From NCBI RefSeq assembly GCF_000422725.1, contig NZ_KE383910.1, positions 195,046 to 259,045 of the forward strand: a stretch of DNA of 64,000 bases, in the 5' to 3' direction. This document shows positions 23,586 through 31,426 of this stretch, one piece after another. The translations under genes were made by a program, and so were the position numbers. The notes below the pieces were generated by a model. It saw only the letters and a list, made by a program, of their open reading frames with translations, did not search any database and was not told the origin of the DNA. Within the stretch, counting starts at the first letter, position 1, and each line of letters starts with the position of its first letter. Origin of the DNA: Flavobacterium subsaxonicum WB 4.1-42 = DSM 21790. Its GTDB lineage: Bacteria; Bacteroidota; Bacteroidia; Flavobacteriales; Flavobacteriaceae.

Positions 23586-25040
23586 TTATTTTCTCTTCAA
23601 AATTCGTTGTAATGTTTCTTTCTCGCCCCTGTAAATTATTGCCATAAATACAAACAGCGCTACAATGCCAAACACGTAGGTATGTCTTAACACCGGCACA
23701 TAAAATGTTAGTGCCGAAAGCCCCACGGAAAGCCCCACGTAGAGCCCCATTTTTTTTAGGTCGTACGGTATAGGGTAGTATTTGGCACCCATATAGTACG
23801 ATACCACCATCATGGTGCCATAAGCGGCAACCGTGGCTATAGCCGAACCCATATAGCCCCATACGGGAATAAGGGCAAAGTTAAACGATAGTGTTACTAC
23901 CGCACCTACAATGGATATATAGGCACCCATTTTGGTTTTATCAGATAATTTATACCATACCGAAAGGTTGGTGTAAATACCCAAAAAGAAGTTGGCGAGG
24001 ATGATTAGCGGAACCACATCCATAGCTTCCCAAAACGATTCGTCGCGAAGCAGGATAATTTTAAGTAAATCGGCAAAAGCCACTACCCCTAAAAGTATAA
24101 CCGACCCGAATATTACAAAGTACTTGGTTACCGTAGCATAGGTTTGGGGTGCATTGGCATTACCTGCATGGCTAAAAAAGAAGGGTTCTATACCGAGCCT
24201 GAACGCCGTTGTAAACAACGTCATAAACAAGGCAAGCCTGTAGCAGGCAGCGTAAGCCCCAATTTCGTGCGGGGCTACATCCATAAATTTAAGAAGGGGC
24301 CTGTCAAACGTTTCGTTTATGGCAAAGGCAATACCGGCTACCATTATGGGCAGGGCATAGCGCATCATGCTTTTCCAGAGGGTGGCATTAAAATGCCACG
24401 ATAGTTTAATATAGTGCGGCAAAACCACCAGCAACGTTGCAAGGCTGGCCATTACATTAGCCACAAATACATAGCCTACCTCAAAGTCGGGCACATAAAG
24501 TGTAGCTATAAAACTATCAGGGTTATTAGCCGCCAGGTGTGGCAGCCATAAAAGGAAAAATATATTAAGGAACAGGTTAAAAACTACGTTGCCAATTTTT
24601 ATAGCCGCATACACCATAGGCCTGCCTTCGGCACGTAGCTTGCTAAAAGGCACTATAACTAAAGCGTCGAGTGCCAGTACCCAAATAGTGTAGGTAATAT
24701 ATTCAGTATCAATTTCTGCGGCCTCAGCCAGGAAATTTCTACTAAGCAGTGCTATGCTCAAAAATGCCAGCGACGACCAGAATAACGAAATTGTAGTGGT
24801 ACTAACCACCTGCTTTTTGTCGGATGAATTATAAAACCTGAAAAAAGCCGTCTCCATACCATAGGCCAGGATAACGTTAAAAAATACCAGCCACGAAAAA
24901 ATAATGGATACATCGGCATATTTGGCATTGTCCATAACACCCGTATACAACGGTGTAAGTATAAAACTAAACATGCGAGGCACCACAGTGGCAATACCGT
25001 AAATGGCCGTTTGCTTAAACAGGTTTTTATAAACGCTCAA
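23586..25040 (-). CDS. Wzx-like polysaccharide flippase (MOP superfamily)
   Basis: The 484-residue protein has about 12-14 membrane helices and the N-terminal YKNLFKQTAIYGIATVVPRM typical of oligosaccharide flippases. Such proteins move undecaprenyl-linked glycans across the inner membrane. The start appears to be TTG (25040): an in-frame stop lies five codons further upstream and the next ATG would remove conserved residues. A promoter box TACTTTTG is 27 bases before it, so this is the first gene of the seven-gene run. It may serve the polysaccharide locus at 45-59 kb, where no flippase gene is seen, but this is inference. Confidence 0.9.
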   Translation of the reverse strand: MSVYKNLFKQTAIYGIATVVPRMFSFILTPLYTGVMDNAKYADVSIIFSWLVFFNVILAYGMETAFFRFYNSSDKKQVVSTTTISLFWSSLAFLSIALLSRNFLAEAAEIDTEYITYTIWVLALDALVIVPFSKLRAEGRPMVYAAIKIGNVVFNLFLNIFFLLWLPHLAANNPDSFIATLYVPDFEVGYVFVANVMASLATLLVVLPHYIKLSWHFNATLWKSMMRYALPIMVAGIAFAINETFDRPLLKFMDVAPHEIGAYAACYRLALFMTLFTTAFRLGIEPFFFSHAGNANAPQTYATVTKYFVIFGSVILLGVVAFADLLKIILLRDESFWEAMDVVPLIILANFFLGIYTNLSVWYKLSDKTKMGAYISIVGAVVTLSFNFALIPVWGYMGSAIATVAAYGTMMVVSYYMGAKYYPIPYDLKKMGLYVGLSVGLSALTFYVPVLRHTYVFGIVALFVFMAIIYRGEKETLQRILKRK

Positions 25041-25066
25041 ATGGTTGGAGTTAATTTAATGATAAG

Positions 25067-25074
25067 CAAAAGTA
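25067..25074 (-). promoter_or_regulatory. Candidate -7 promoter box of the flippase-dut operon
   Basis: The minus strand reads TACTTTTG, a full TAnnTTTG match, 27 bases before the TTG start at 25040. Confidence 0.48.
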
Positions 25075-25095
25075 GGTATATTTTGCAGTAATTAA

Positions 25096-25147
25096 AAGGG
25101 CAGTTACATATTAGATATTTAAACTGTTAAGCACATTAACTGCCCTT
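25096..25147. repeat. Inverted repeat with 30-base loop in front of the flippase operon
   Basis: AAGGGCAGTTA (25096-25106) and TAACTGCCCTT (25137-25147) are perfect 11-bp arms. The element sits between the atp terminator and the flippase promoter. It could be a regulator site or an RNA stem; there is no T-run in a position that would make it a standard terminator. Confidence 0.45.
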
Positions 25148-25173
25148 AAAAACAATTTGGGCTACGCCCTAAA

Positions 25174-25203
25174 CAGAAAAAGGCCACCCGTAAAGGTAGC
25201 CTC
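25174..25203 (-). terminator. Terminator of the ATP synthase operon
   Basis: On the minus strand AGGCTACC and GGTGGCCT form an 8-bp stem (one G-T pair) around TTTACG, followed by TTTTTC. It begins 24 bases after the atpG stop. Confidence 0.8.
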
Positions 25204-25226
25204 TTTCACTATGTTTGTTTGCAATC

Positions 25227-26093
25227 TTAGTTGTTTAGTGCCTCTGCACCACCCACGATCTCTAAGATCTCGCTGGTAATGGCAGCCTGGCGCGCCTTGT
25301 TGTAAGTTAGCTTAAGCTGGTTACGTAATGCCGTGGCATTATCAGTAGCTTTGTGCATAGCCGTCATACGGGCACCGTGCTCTGAAGCAAAAGAGTCGCG
25401 AATGGCTTTGTACAATTGTGTTTTTAAAGACAATGGTATAAGGCTAAGAACAATGTCTTCTTTACCCGGCTCAAAAATATAATCGGTAGCCGTGTTAACG
25501 GTCTCCTTGGTAGTGGCAAGAGGGGCCAGTGGTAAAAACTGCTCTGTTAAAACAATTTGTGTACCGGCATTTCTAAAGTGGTTGTACACCAGCTCTATCC
25601 TGTCGTACTCGCCGGCAGCAAACTTATCCATAAGCTCCTGCGCAACGTGTGCAACATTTTCAAAAGTAAGGGCATCAAAAATAGGGCTTTGGTTATCTAT
25701 AACCGTGCAGCTCTTTTTAAGCGTGTCGTTACCTTTTTTACCCACTGCTAAAATATCAAGCTGTTTGCCGGCATAAAAATCCTGCAACACTTTAATTTGC
25801 TTAATAACATTGGTATTAAATGCACCACACAAACCCCTGTTAGAGGTTATGGCTACAACAAGTACTTTATTTACCGGGCGTTGCTCAGCAAATATACCTC
25901 CTGTATCACCCTCCAGCGTAGCGCTAAGGTTTTGTAATAGTTCGGTTAGCTTTTCAGAGTAAGGCCTCATAGCTGTAATGGCATCCTGCGCCTTTTTAAG
26001 CTTAGCTGCCGAAACCATTTTCATCGCACTTGTAATTTGCATTGTGGATGAAACGGAAGCAATCCTGTTACGTATTTCCTTTAAGTTTGCCAT
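25227..26093 (-). CDS. atpG: ATP synthase F1 subunit gamma
   Basis: The start is set at ATG 26093 (MANLKEIRNRIASVSSTMQI); a longer frame of 13 extra residues has no family match. The 288-residue subunit is the central rotating shaft of F1, linking c-ring rotation to catalysis. Family signatures are present at both ends: the N-terminal helix ITSAMKMVSAAKLKKA and the C-terminal ARMTAMHKATDNATALRNQL, ITSEILEIVGGAEAL. It is the last gene of the atp operon in this window and is followed by a terminator. The beta and epsilon genes that often follow gamma are absent. Confidence 0.97.
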   Translation of the reverse strand: MANLKEIRNRIASVSSTMQITSAMKMVSAAKLKKAQDAITAMRPYSEKLTELLQNLSATLEGDTGGIFAEQRPVNKVLVVAITSNRGLCGAFNTNVIKQIKVLQDFYAGKQLDILAVGKKGNDTLKKSCTVIDNQSPIFDALTFENVAHVAQELMDKFAAGEYDRIELVYNHFRNAGTQIVLTEQFLPLAPLATTKETVNTATDYIFEPGKEDIVLSLIPLSLKTQLYKAIRDSFASEHGARMTAMHKATDNATALRNQLKLTYNKARQAAITSEILEIVGGAEALNN

Positions 26094-26164
26094 TTTATAA
26101 TTTGAAAATGAAACAGTTAAACAATGTAACAATTGCTACATTGTTTAACTATTAAATTAAGTCA

Positions 26165-27739
26165 TTAATATTGTGAAGAAACCTCTACAGCTGCTTTTTC
26201 AAGAACATCTGTAATTTCGTCTGTAAATTTACCGGCTTTAAGAGCATCAAGGGTATCCCTGTGTTTTGCGTTAAGGTATTCTAAAAAGTTTCTTTCAAAC
26301 TCTTTAACCTTGTTTACAGGCACTTTTCTTAACAGGTTTTTAGAACCTGCATAGATAATTGCCACCTGGTCTTCTACAGTATAAGGGTCGTTTACCGATT
26401 GCTTAAGTATCTCTACGTTTCTACGGCCTTTTTCGATAACGCTTAGTGTAGCAGCATCAAGGTCTGATCCGAATTTAGCAAAAGCCTCAAGTTCACGGAA
26501 CTGTGCCTGGTCTAATTTAAGAGTACCGGCAACTTTTTTCATTGATTTGATCTGTGCATTACCACCCACACGAGATACCGAAATACCTACGTTGATTGCC
26601 GGACGTACACCTGAGTTAAATAGATCTGACTCAAGGAAAATCTGACCATCTGTAATCGAAATTACGTTAGTTGGGATGTATGCAGAAACGTCTCCCGCCT
26701 GTGTTTCGATAATTGGAAGGGCTGTTAACGAGCCACCACCTTTAACGATTGGCCTAAGCGACTCAGGAAGGTCGTTCATGTTTTTTGCAATATCATCATC
26801 GGCAATAACCTTAGCAGCACGCTCCAGTAACCTTGAGTGAAGGTAGAAAACGTCGCCCGGGTAAGCCTCACGGCCCGGTGGCCTTCTTAGCAATAGTGAT
26901 ACCTCACGGTAAGCAACTGCCTGTTTAGAAAGGTCATCATAAATAATAAGAGCCGGACGGCCTGTATCTCTAAAGTACTCGCCAATTGCAGCACCTGCAA
27001 ACGGAGCATACACCTGCATTGGAGCAGGGTCTGACGCGTTAGCCGCTACAATAACGGTATAAGCCATAGCGCCTTTTTCTTCAAGGGTTTTGGCAATACC
27101 TGCAACAGTTGAAGCTTTTTGCCCAATTGCTACATATATACAGAATACAGGTTTACCTGCATCGTAAAATTCTTTTTGGTTTAGGATGGTATCGATACAA
27201 ACCGTTGTTTTACCGGTTTGACGGTCGCCAATAACAAGCTCACGCTGGCCACGGCCTACCGGGATCATGGCATCTACTGCCTTGATACCTGTTTGTAGTG
27301 GCTCTGTTACCGGCTGACGGAAGATAACACCCGGAGCTTTACGCTCTAATGGCATTTCATACAGCTGGCCTTCTATAGGGCCTTTACCGTCTATTGGGCT
27401 ACCAAGGGTATTTACCACACGGCCAATAATTTGCTCACCTACGTTTAGTGATGCAATACGCTGTGTTCTTTTTACGGTAGAGCCTTCTGCAACGCCTGTA
27501 GAGGGGCCTAGCAATACTATACCCACATTGTCTTGCTCAAGGTTAAGCACAATACCTTCTAACCCGCTCTCAAACTCTACTAACTCACCATATTGTGCGT
27601 TAGACAGTCCGTATGCACGGGCAATACCGTCTCCTACCTGAAGAACCGTTCCTACTTCTTCCAGTGTAGCACCCGATTCAAAACCGGACAATTGTTTCTT
27701 TAATATTGCTGAAATTTCAGCAGCTTTAATTTCTGCCAT
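26165..27739 (-). CDS. atpA: ATP synthase F1 subunit alpha
   Basis: The 524-residue alpha subunit forms the non-catalytic nucleotide sites of the F1 hexamer. Visible signatures are the P-loop GDRQTGKTT, the segment PALIIYDDLSKQAVAYR, and the alpha-family PGREAYPGDVFYLHSRLLER. The protein is complete and of normal length. It lies 37 bases after atpH and 71 bases before atpG. The N-terminus (AEIKAAEISAILKKQLSGF) binds the peripheral stalk delta subunit encoded just upstream. Confidence 0.98.
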   Translation of the reverse strand: MAEIKAAEISAILKKQLSGFESGATLEEVGTVLQVGDGIARAYGLSNAQYGELVEFESGLEGIVLNLEQDNVGIVLLGPSTGVAEGSTVKRTQRIASLNVGEQIIGRVVNTLGSPIDGKGPIEGQLYEMPLERKAPGVIFRQPVTEPLQTGIKAVDAMIPVGRGQRELVIGDRQTGKTTVCIDTILNQKEFYDAGKPVFCIYVAIGQKASTVAGIAKTLEEKGAMAYTVIVAANASDPAPMQVYAPFAGAAIGEYFRDTGRPALIIYDDLSKQAVAYREVSLLLRRPPGREAYPGDVFYLHSRLLERAAKVIADDDIAKNMNDLPESLRPIVKGGGSLTALPIIETQAGDVSAYIPTNVISITDGQIFLESDLFNSGVRPAINVGISVSRVGGNAQIKSMKKVAGTLKLDQAQFRELEAFAKFGSDLDAATLSVIEKGRRNVEILKQSVNDPYTVEDQVAIIYAGSKNLLRKVPVNKVKEFERNFLEYLNAKHRDTLDALKAGKFTDEITDVLEKAAVEVSSQY

Positions 27740-27776
27740 GTTTGCTTATAATTTAAACACTTAAGTGTGGTAAATA

Positions 27777-28310
27777 CTAATTACTTAATTCTCTTTTTAG
27801 GTTTAGCAGCCTGCCTGCAACAGATGCATTGTACTGCTTATCGCCTACCCTTAGTATAAACCCGCCTATAATTGCAGGGTCTACAACATTAACAAGGGTT
27901 ATTTTCTTGTCAGATATCTCTTTTACTTTCTCCAAAACCTTAGCTTCAAGCTCCGGTGTAATTTCAAAAGCGGTAGTTACCGTTGCAACTTCAAAACCAT
28001 TGGCAGCATTTAGCTGTAAGCCATACTGCTCTGCTATCTGGCCCAATATCTCAAACCTCTGGTTTTCGAACAGTAACCTAAATAGCCCCTGGGTAATGTT
28101 TTGCGTAGTGGCAAACACCTCTGTAAGTGCCGATTGTTTAACCTGCAACTTAATAGTTGGGTTATTTATAAAATCGTGCAGCTCTTTATTGTTGTTTATG
28201 GTAGTAGCTATAGTAGCCATGTCTTCGCCCACCTGCGCTGCTGCGCCTGTAGCCTGTGCCATTTCTAATATTGCCTTAGCATATCGTATTGCAGCTCTTG
28301 AACCTGTCAT
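27777..28310 (-). CDS. atpH: ATP synthase F1 subunit delta
   Basis: The 177-residue delta subunit (OSCP homologue) joins the peripheral stalk to the top of F1. The N-terminal SRAAIRYAKAILEMAQATGA and the C-terminal VVDPAIIGGFILRVGDKQYN are typical family signatures. It lies 10 bases downstream of atpF and 37 bases before atpA, in the usual F-H-A order. Nothing unusual was seen. Confidence 0.96.
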   Translation of the reverse strand: MTGSRAAIRYAKAILEMAQATGAAAQVGEDMATIATTINNNKELHDFINNPTIKLQVKQSALTEVFATTQNITQGLFRLLFENQRFEILGQIAEQYGLQLNAANGFEVATVTTAFEITPELEAKVLEKVKEISDKKITLVNVVDPAIIGGFILRVGDKQYNASVAGRLLNLKRELSN

Positions 28311-28320
28311 AACGATTGGA

Positions 28321-28821
28321 TTAGTTTAATTTTACGTCGTCAAGCATTTTCACCACAAGTGCAGACTGGGCTTCTTTGTTTGACAGTTCTGTTTTAAGTA
28401 ACTTTTCGGCAATCTCTACAGACAGGTTAGAAACCTGGCTTTTAAGTTCTGCCATTGCAGCGTTTTTCTCGCTGTTTATAGTAGCTTTTGCCTGCTCTAT
28501 AATTTTTTCTCCTGCAGCCTGGGCCTCAGCTTTAGCATCAGAGATCATTTTTTCTTTAATATCGCGGGCATCTTTCATCATCGCTTCTCTCTCAGCTCTC
28601 GCCTCGTTAAGAATACGCTGGTTATCTGCCTGCAGGTTTTGCATTTCTTTACGAGCAGCTTCTGCCGCAGATATAGCCGATGCAATACCAACTTCTCTTG
28701 CAGTAATTGCAGTCATAATTGGTTTCCATGCAAATTTTACAAGAAGCAGGATAAGGATAAACAGGATAATTGCCTGCCAGAAGAACAACCCGAATGAAAA
28801 ATCGTTTACTAACTTTTCCAT
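28321..28821 (-). CDS. atpF: ATP synthase F0 subunit b
   Basis: The 166-residue subunit has one N-terminal membrane helix (LFFWQAIILFILILLLVKF) and then a long, charged coiled coil rich in Ala, Glu and Lys, which forms the peripheral stator stalk. It keeps the a subunit and F1 from rotating together. Only one b gene is present, so the stalk is probably a homodimer. It is 82 bases after atpE and 10 bases before atpH. Confidence 0.96.
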   Translation of the reverse strand: MEKLVNDFSFGLFFWQAIILFILILLLVKFAWKPIMTAITAREVGIASAISAAEAARKEMQNLQADNQRILNEARAEREAMMKDARDIKEKMISDAKAEAQAAGEKIIEQAKATINSEKNAAMAELKSQVSNLSVEIAEKLLKTELSNKEAQSALVVKMLDDVKLN

Positions 28822-28903
28822 TATACTATATATTAGTTTTAATTAAATCAATTACTAAAAACATTACCTGCAGCCAACCGCTGCAGGCTATGTTTAAATT
28901 TTA

Positions 28904-29095
28904 TTAAGCTGCAAAAAGCGCTGCGAAAGCAACACCCTCTAAAAGGGCAGCGATAATGATCATGGCAGTCTGTATTTTACCTGCAGCTTCTGGCTGACGG
29001 GCAATAGCGTCCATTGCTGAACCACCGATTTTACCTAAACCAAGGCCAGCTCCGATTACTACTAAACCTGCTCCAACAATTCCTGGAATTTCCAT
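28904..29095 (-). CDS. atpE: ATP synthase F0 subunit c
   Basis: The 63-residue hairpin is the rotor-ring subunit. Helix 1 is Gly-rich (VGAGLVVIGAGLGLGKIGG), the polar loop is ARQPE, and helix 2 carries the ion-binding Glu at residue 53 (AALLEGVAF). The residue after Glu is Gly, not Ser or Thr, and there is no Gln at the matching place in helix 1, so the ring probably uses protons, not sodium. The length is short but within the normal range for this phylum. Confidence 0.96.
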   Translation of the reverse strand: MEIPGIVGAGLVVIGAGLGLGKIGGSAMDAIARQPEAAGKIQTAMIIIAALLEGVAFAALFAA

Positions 29096-29132
29096 AACTA
29101 TTTGATTTATAATTAATTAATAAAGTTCTAAA

Positions 29133-30308
29133 TTAGATGATAATTGGCTCTTCATCTGTATGCGCATCGTGGTCTTCTTCATGGTGATGATCCTGTACTG
29201 CCATACCAATAAATAGTGATGATAGCATGGTAAATACAAACGCCTGAAGAAAGGCAACCAATATCTCGATAACCGAGATAAATAATGTTAAGCCAAAGAA
29301 AGACGGGCCAGCGATCCAGTTTTTAAATACAAAGATCAGCCCTAATAAACTCATTACTACAATGTGTCCCGCAGAAATATTTGCGTAAAGACGTATTGTT
29401 AAAGCAAATGGTTTTGTAAGTGTACCCAATATTTCTATTGGTATTAAAATAATTTTCATGATTACAGGTACATCCGGCATCCAGAAAATGTGTTTCCAGT
29501 AATCTTTGTTAGCACTAAATTGTGTTACCAAAAACGTAAACAAAGCAAGGCATAGTGTTATAGCAATATTACCCGTTACGTTAATACCTACCGGTGTTAA
29601 GCCAATAAGGTTAAGGATAAGGATAAAGAAAAATACAGTAAGCAGGTAACCCATGTATTTTCTGTATTTTTTCTCGCCAATGTTTGGTATAGCAACCTCG
29701 TCTCTGATAAATATGATAAGCGGCTCTAAAGCCCTGCCCATACCTGTTGGTAGCGGGCCTTTTTTGTATGATTTAGCCAGGCCAACAAACATAAAGAACA
29801 TAAGCGCAGCTGTAAACAACATTGCCACTACGTTTTTGGTAATAGAAAAATCCAGTACCTGTGGGTTTGTTGGATGACCGTGCTCGTCTAAACTAAGTTC
29901 TGCCTGAGCACTGTCTAATTTGTATATTTTTTCGTGGTGGAGTGCATAATAGTTTCCGTCTGCCTCAACAATTTCTTCACCGTGGTGAAATTTTGAAGAA
30001 GAGAATACATGCAGCCCATTATCTAATATGATAACAGGAAGCGGAAAACCATAATGCTTTCCTTCGGCTTCGTCTGAAAAGAAAACGAAATCGTGAGAGT
30101 CTTTAAGGTGATGATCGATAAAAGCTTTTATCTTAGATTTTTTGTCAACCGGAGCATGTTCATGACCATGGGCTTCGCCCTCGGCATGTACTGCTGTTTC
30201 GGCATGTACAAGAGTTGTATCTGCAGCCGGATTAGCGAAAAATAAAGAAGGAATTACAGCAACTAAAGCTGTTAATGTATTTTTGATTGATTTTCCCGTT
30301 AACACCAT
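29133..30308 (-). CDS. atpB: ATP synthase F0 subunit a with long exported N-terminal extension
   Basis: At 391 residues this is much longer than a typical a subunit (about 250-280). An N-terminal signal-like helix is followed by a roughly 140-residue His/Glu-rich region (HAEGEAHGHEHAP ... HHGEEIVEADGNYYALHHE), then the core of about five or six membrane helices. The essential Arg is visible in KPFALTIRLYANISAGH. The C-terminus is again His/Asp-rich (DHHHEEDHDAH). Extended a subunits are common in Bacteroidota; the extension should lie in the periplasm. It is the first atp gene behind a good promoter. Confidence 0.95.
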   Translation of the reverse strand: MVLTGKSIKNTLTALVAVIPSLFFANPAADTTLVHAETAVHAEGEAHGHEHAPVDKKSKIKAFIDHHLKDSHDFVFFSDEAEGKHYGFPLPVIILDNGLHVFSSSKFHHGEEIVEADGNYYALHHEKIYKLDSAQAELSLDEHGHPTNPQVLDFSITKNVVAMLFTAALMFFMFVGLAKSYKKGPLPTGMGRALEPLIIFIRDEVAIPNIGEKKYRKYMGYLLTVFFFILILNLIGLTPVGINVTGNIAITLCLALFTFLVTQFSANKDYWKHIFWMPDVPVIMKIILIPIEILGTLTKPFALTIRLYANISAGHIVVMSLLGLIFVFKNWIAGPSFFGLTLFISVIEILVAFLQAFVFTMLSSLFIGMAVQDHHHEEDHDAHTDEEPIII

Positions 30309-30347
30309 GTTGTAACTATCTTAATTTTACGGTCTTAAAATTTTGTG

Positions 30348-30376
30348 CAAAGGTACATTTTATATTAATATTTCAA
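30348..30376 (-). promoter_or_regulatory. Promoter of the atpB-E-F-H-A-G operon
   Basis: Minus strand: TTG at 30376-30374, 18 bases, then TACCTTTG at 30355-30348, a full match to the Bacteroidota arrangement. The -7 box ends 40 bases before the atpB ATG. Confidence 0.62.
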
Positions 30377-30423
30377 TACTCTTGCGCAAAAATTTTTAAG
30401 ATAATTTCAGGCTACAACAAAGA

Positions 30424-30819
30424 TTACTGCTTATTATTTAACAAACGTACTGTAAAATAGGCCTCTATTGCTAAAAACAGAACAAAAACCGCAAAGAAAT
30501 TATATTTTTCTGTAGGAAATTCAATCGATTTAGCAATAATAGGTTTCGCTAAAAAATAACTTGCAGCCATCTTAACGCTTGTTAATAGTAAGAAAGCATA
30601 GCCAACCTGGCCTTCATTCTTCTCGCTTATTTTGGTAAGGATGCCTAAAATTATTACCGAGAAAATAAAAAAGAACAGGTATATAACCGGGATGGAATAT
30701 ATAAACCCTACTTTTTGTGCCTGTAAAGACGGTATGTAATAAATAAGGAGGTTTACAATTAAAAGTATAGCCGCTGTAGCGGCCGTTTTAATAAAAATGC
30801 TAAGGTACTTTTTGTCCAT
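30424..30819 (-). CDS. Four-helix membrane protein, DUF6168/AtpI-like position
   Basis: The 131-residue protein is almost entirely four membrane helices (about 10-29, 39-60, 72-90, 105-123) with short polar loops. I recognise it as a flavobacterial family (DUF6168) found just upstream of atpB. Its position matches atpI in other bacteria, whose product helps c-ring assembly; a similar job here is inference from place, not from sequence motifs. It starts directly after the stop of the atpZ-like gene with no gap. Confidence 0.78.
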   Translation of the reverse strand: MDKKYLSIFIKTAATAAILLIVNLLIYYIPSLQAQKVGFIYSIPVIYLFFFIFSVIILGILTKISEKNEGQVGYAFLLLTSVKMAASYFLAKPIIAKSIEFPTEKYNFFAVFVLFLAIEAYFTVRLLNNKQ

Positions 30820-31044
30820 TTATTTGTTAAGTTGGTTTACCTGGCGTATAACGTTGTATAGCGCTACAAAAACGCCCAGCAGCGTAAAAATAATGCGGTA
30901 GATATTTTTAGGGTTTGGATACTCCTCATCGAGCCAGCCGCCAAACCAGGAAAATAGAAATATAACAATCCCCATTTGCAGAGGAATGTTAATAAGCGCT
31001 ATCCATTTGTTGCGCTGTTTTTTATCCTGCCTGTTGTCGCTCAT
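30820..31044 (-). CDS. AtpZ/AtpI family small membrane protein
   Basis: This 74-residue protein has two membrane helices (IALINIPLQMGIVIFLFSWF and IYRIIFTLLGVFVALYNVI) separated by a loop with GGWLDEEYPNP. That matches the AtpZ/AtpI family, small accessory proteins encoded next to F0 genes and linked to ion supply or c-ring assembly. Its start overlaps the end of the bactofilin gene by 23 bases and it abuts the DUF6168 gene, so all three are translated together. Confidence 0.85.
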   Translation of the reverse strand: MSDNRQDKKQRNKWIALINIPLQMGIVIFLFSWFGGWLDEEYPNPKNIYRIIFTLLGVFVALYNVIRQVNQLNK

Positions 31045-31426
31045 TAATTGCCACTACGGGTTTAGATGGGTTTTTCATAGAACAGGTTGCTGTAAACTCG
31101 GCTCCCGGCTCTACAGCCAGTTTGCCTACAAAAACCTCTCCGTTTATTTGTGCTTTAGCTTTAACGCTAAGTAATTCTTCTACTTCTATCCTGCCATTAA
31201 ACCTGCCTTCTATATCGGCATTTTTACATTTAATATCGCCCGTAATACTACCTGCAGGCCCAATAACAATTTTGCCTGAAGATGTAAAGTTGCCTATTAG
31301 CTCTCCATCCAGCCTAAAATCGGCTGCCGAGGTAATATCGCCCTTAATAAGGGTACCTTCGACTATACGGTTGGTTTTACCAAGATTATCTGTTGGGTTT
31401 TTTGGAGTTTTTTCGAACATACGCAT
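31022..31426 (-). CDS. Bactofilin
   Basis: Bactofilins are small beta-helical proteins that polymerise without nucleotide and act as a cytoskeletal scaffold, often at the membrane or at sites of wall synthesis. The 134-residue protein has a short disordered N-terminus, then the repeating beta-helix core (IVEGTLIKGDITSAADFRLD, IGPAGSITGDIKCKNADIEG, VKAKAQINGEVFVGKLAVEP) and a short tail. Start codon and the sprE stop share one base (TAATG). The close coupling with sprE and with ATP synthase accessory genes is notable. Confidence 0.93.
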   Translation of the reverse strand: MRMFEKTPKNPTDNLGKTNRIVEGTLIKGDITSAADFRLDGELIGNFTSSGKIVIGPAGSITGDIKCKNADIEGRFNGRIEVEELLSVKAKAQINGEVFVGKLAVEPGAEFTATCSMKNPSKPVVAINERQQAG

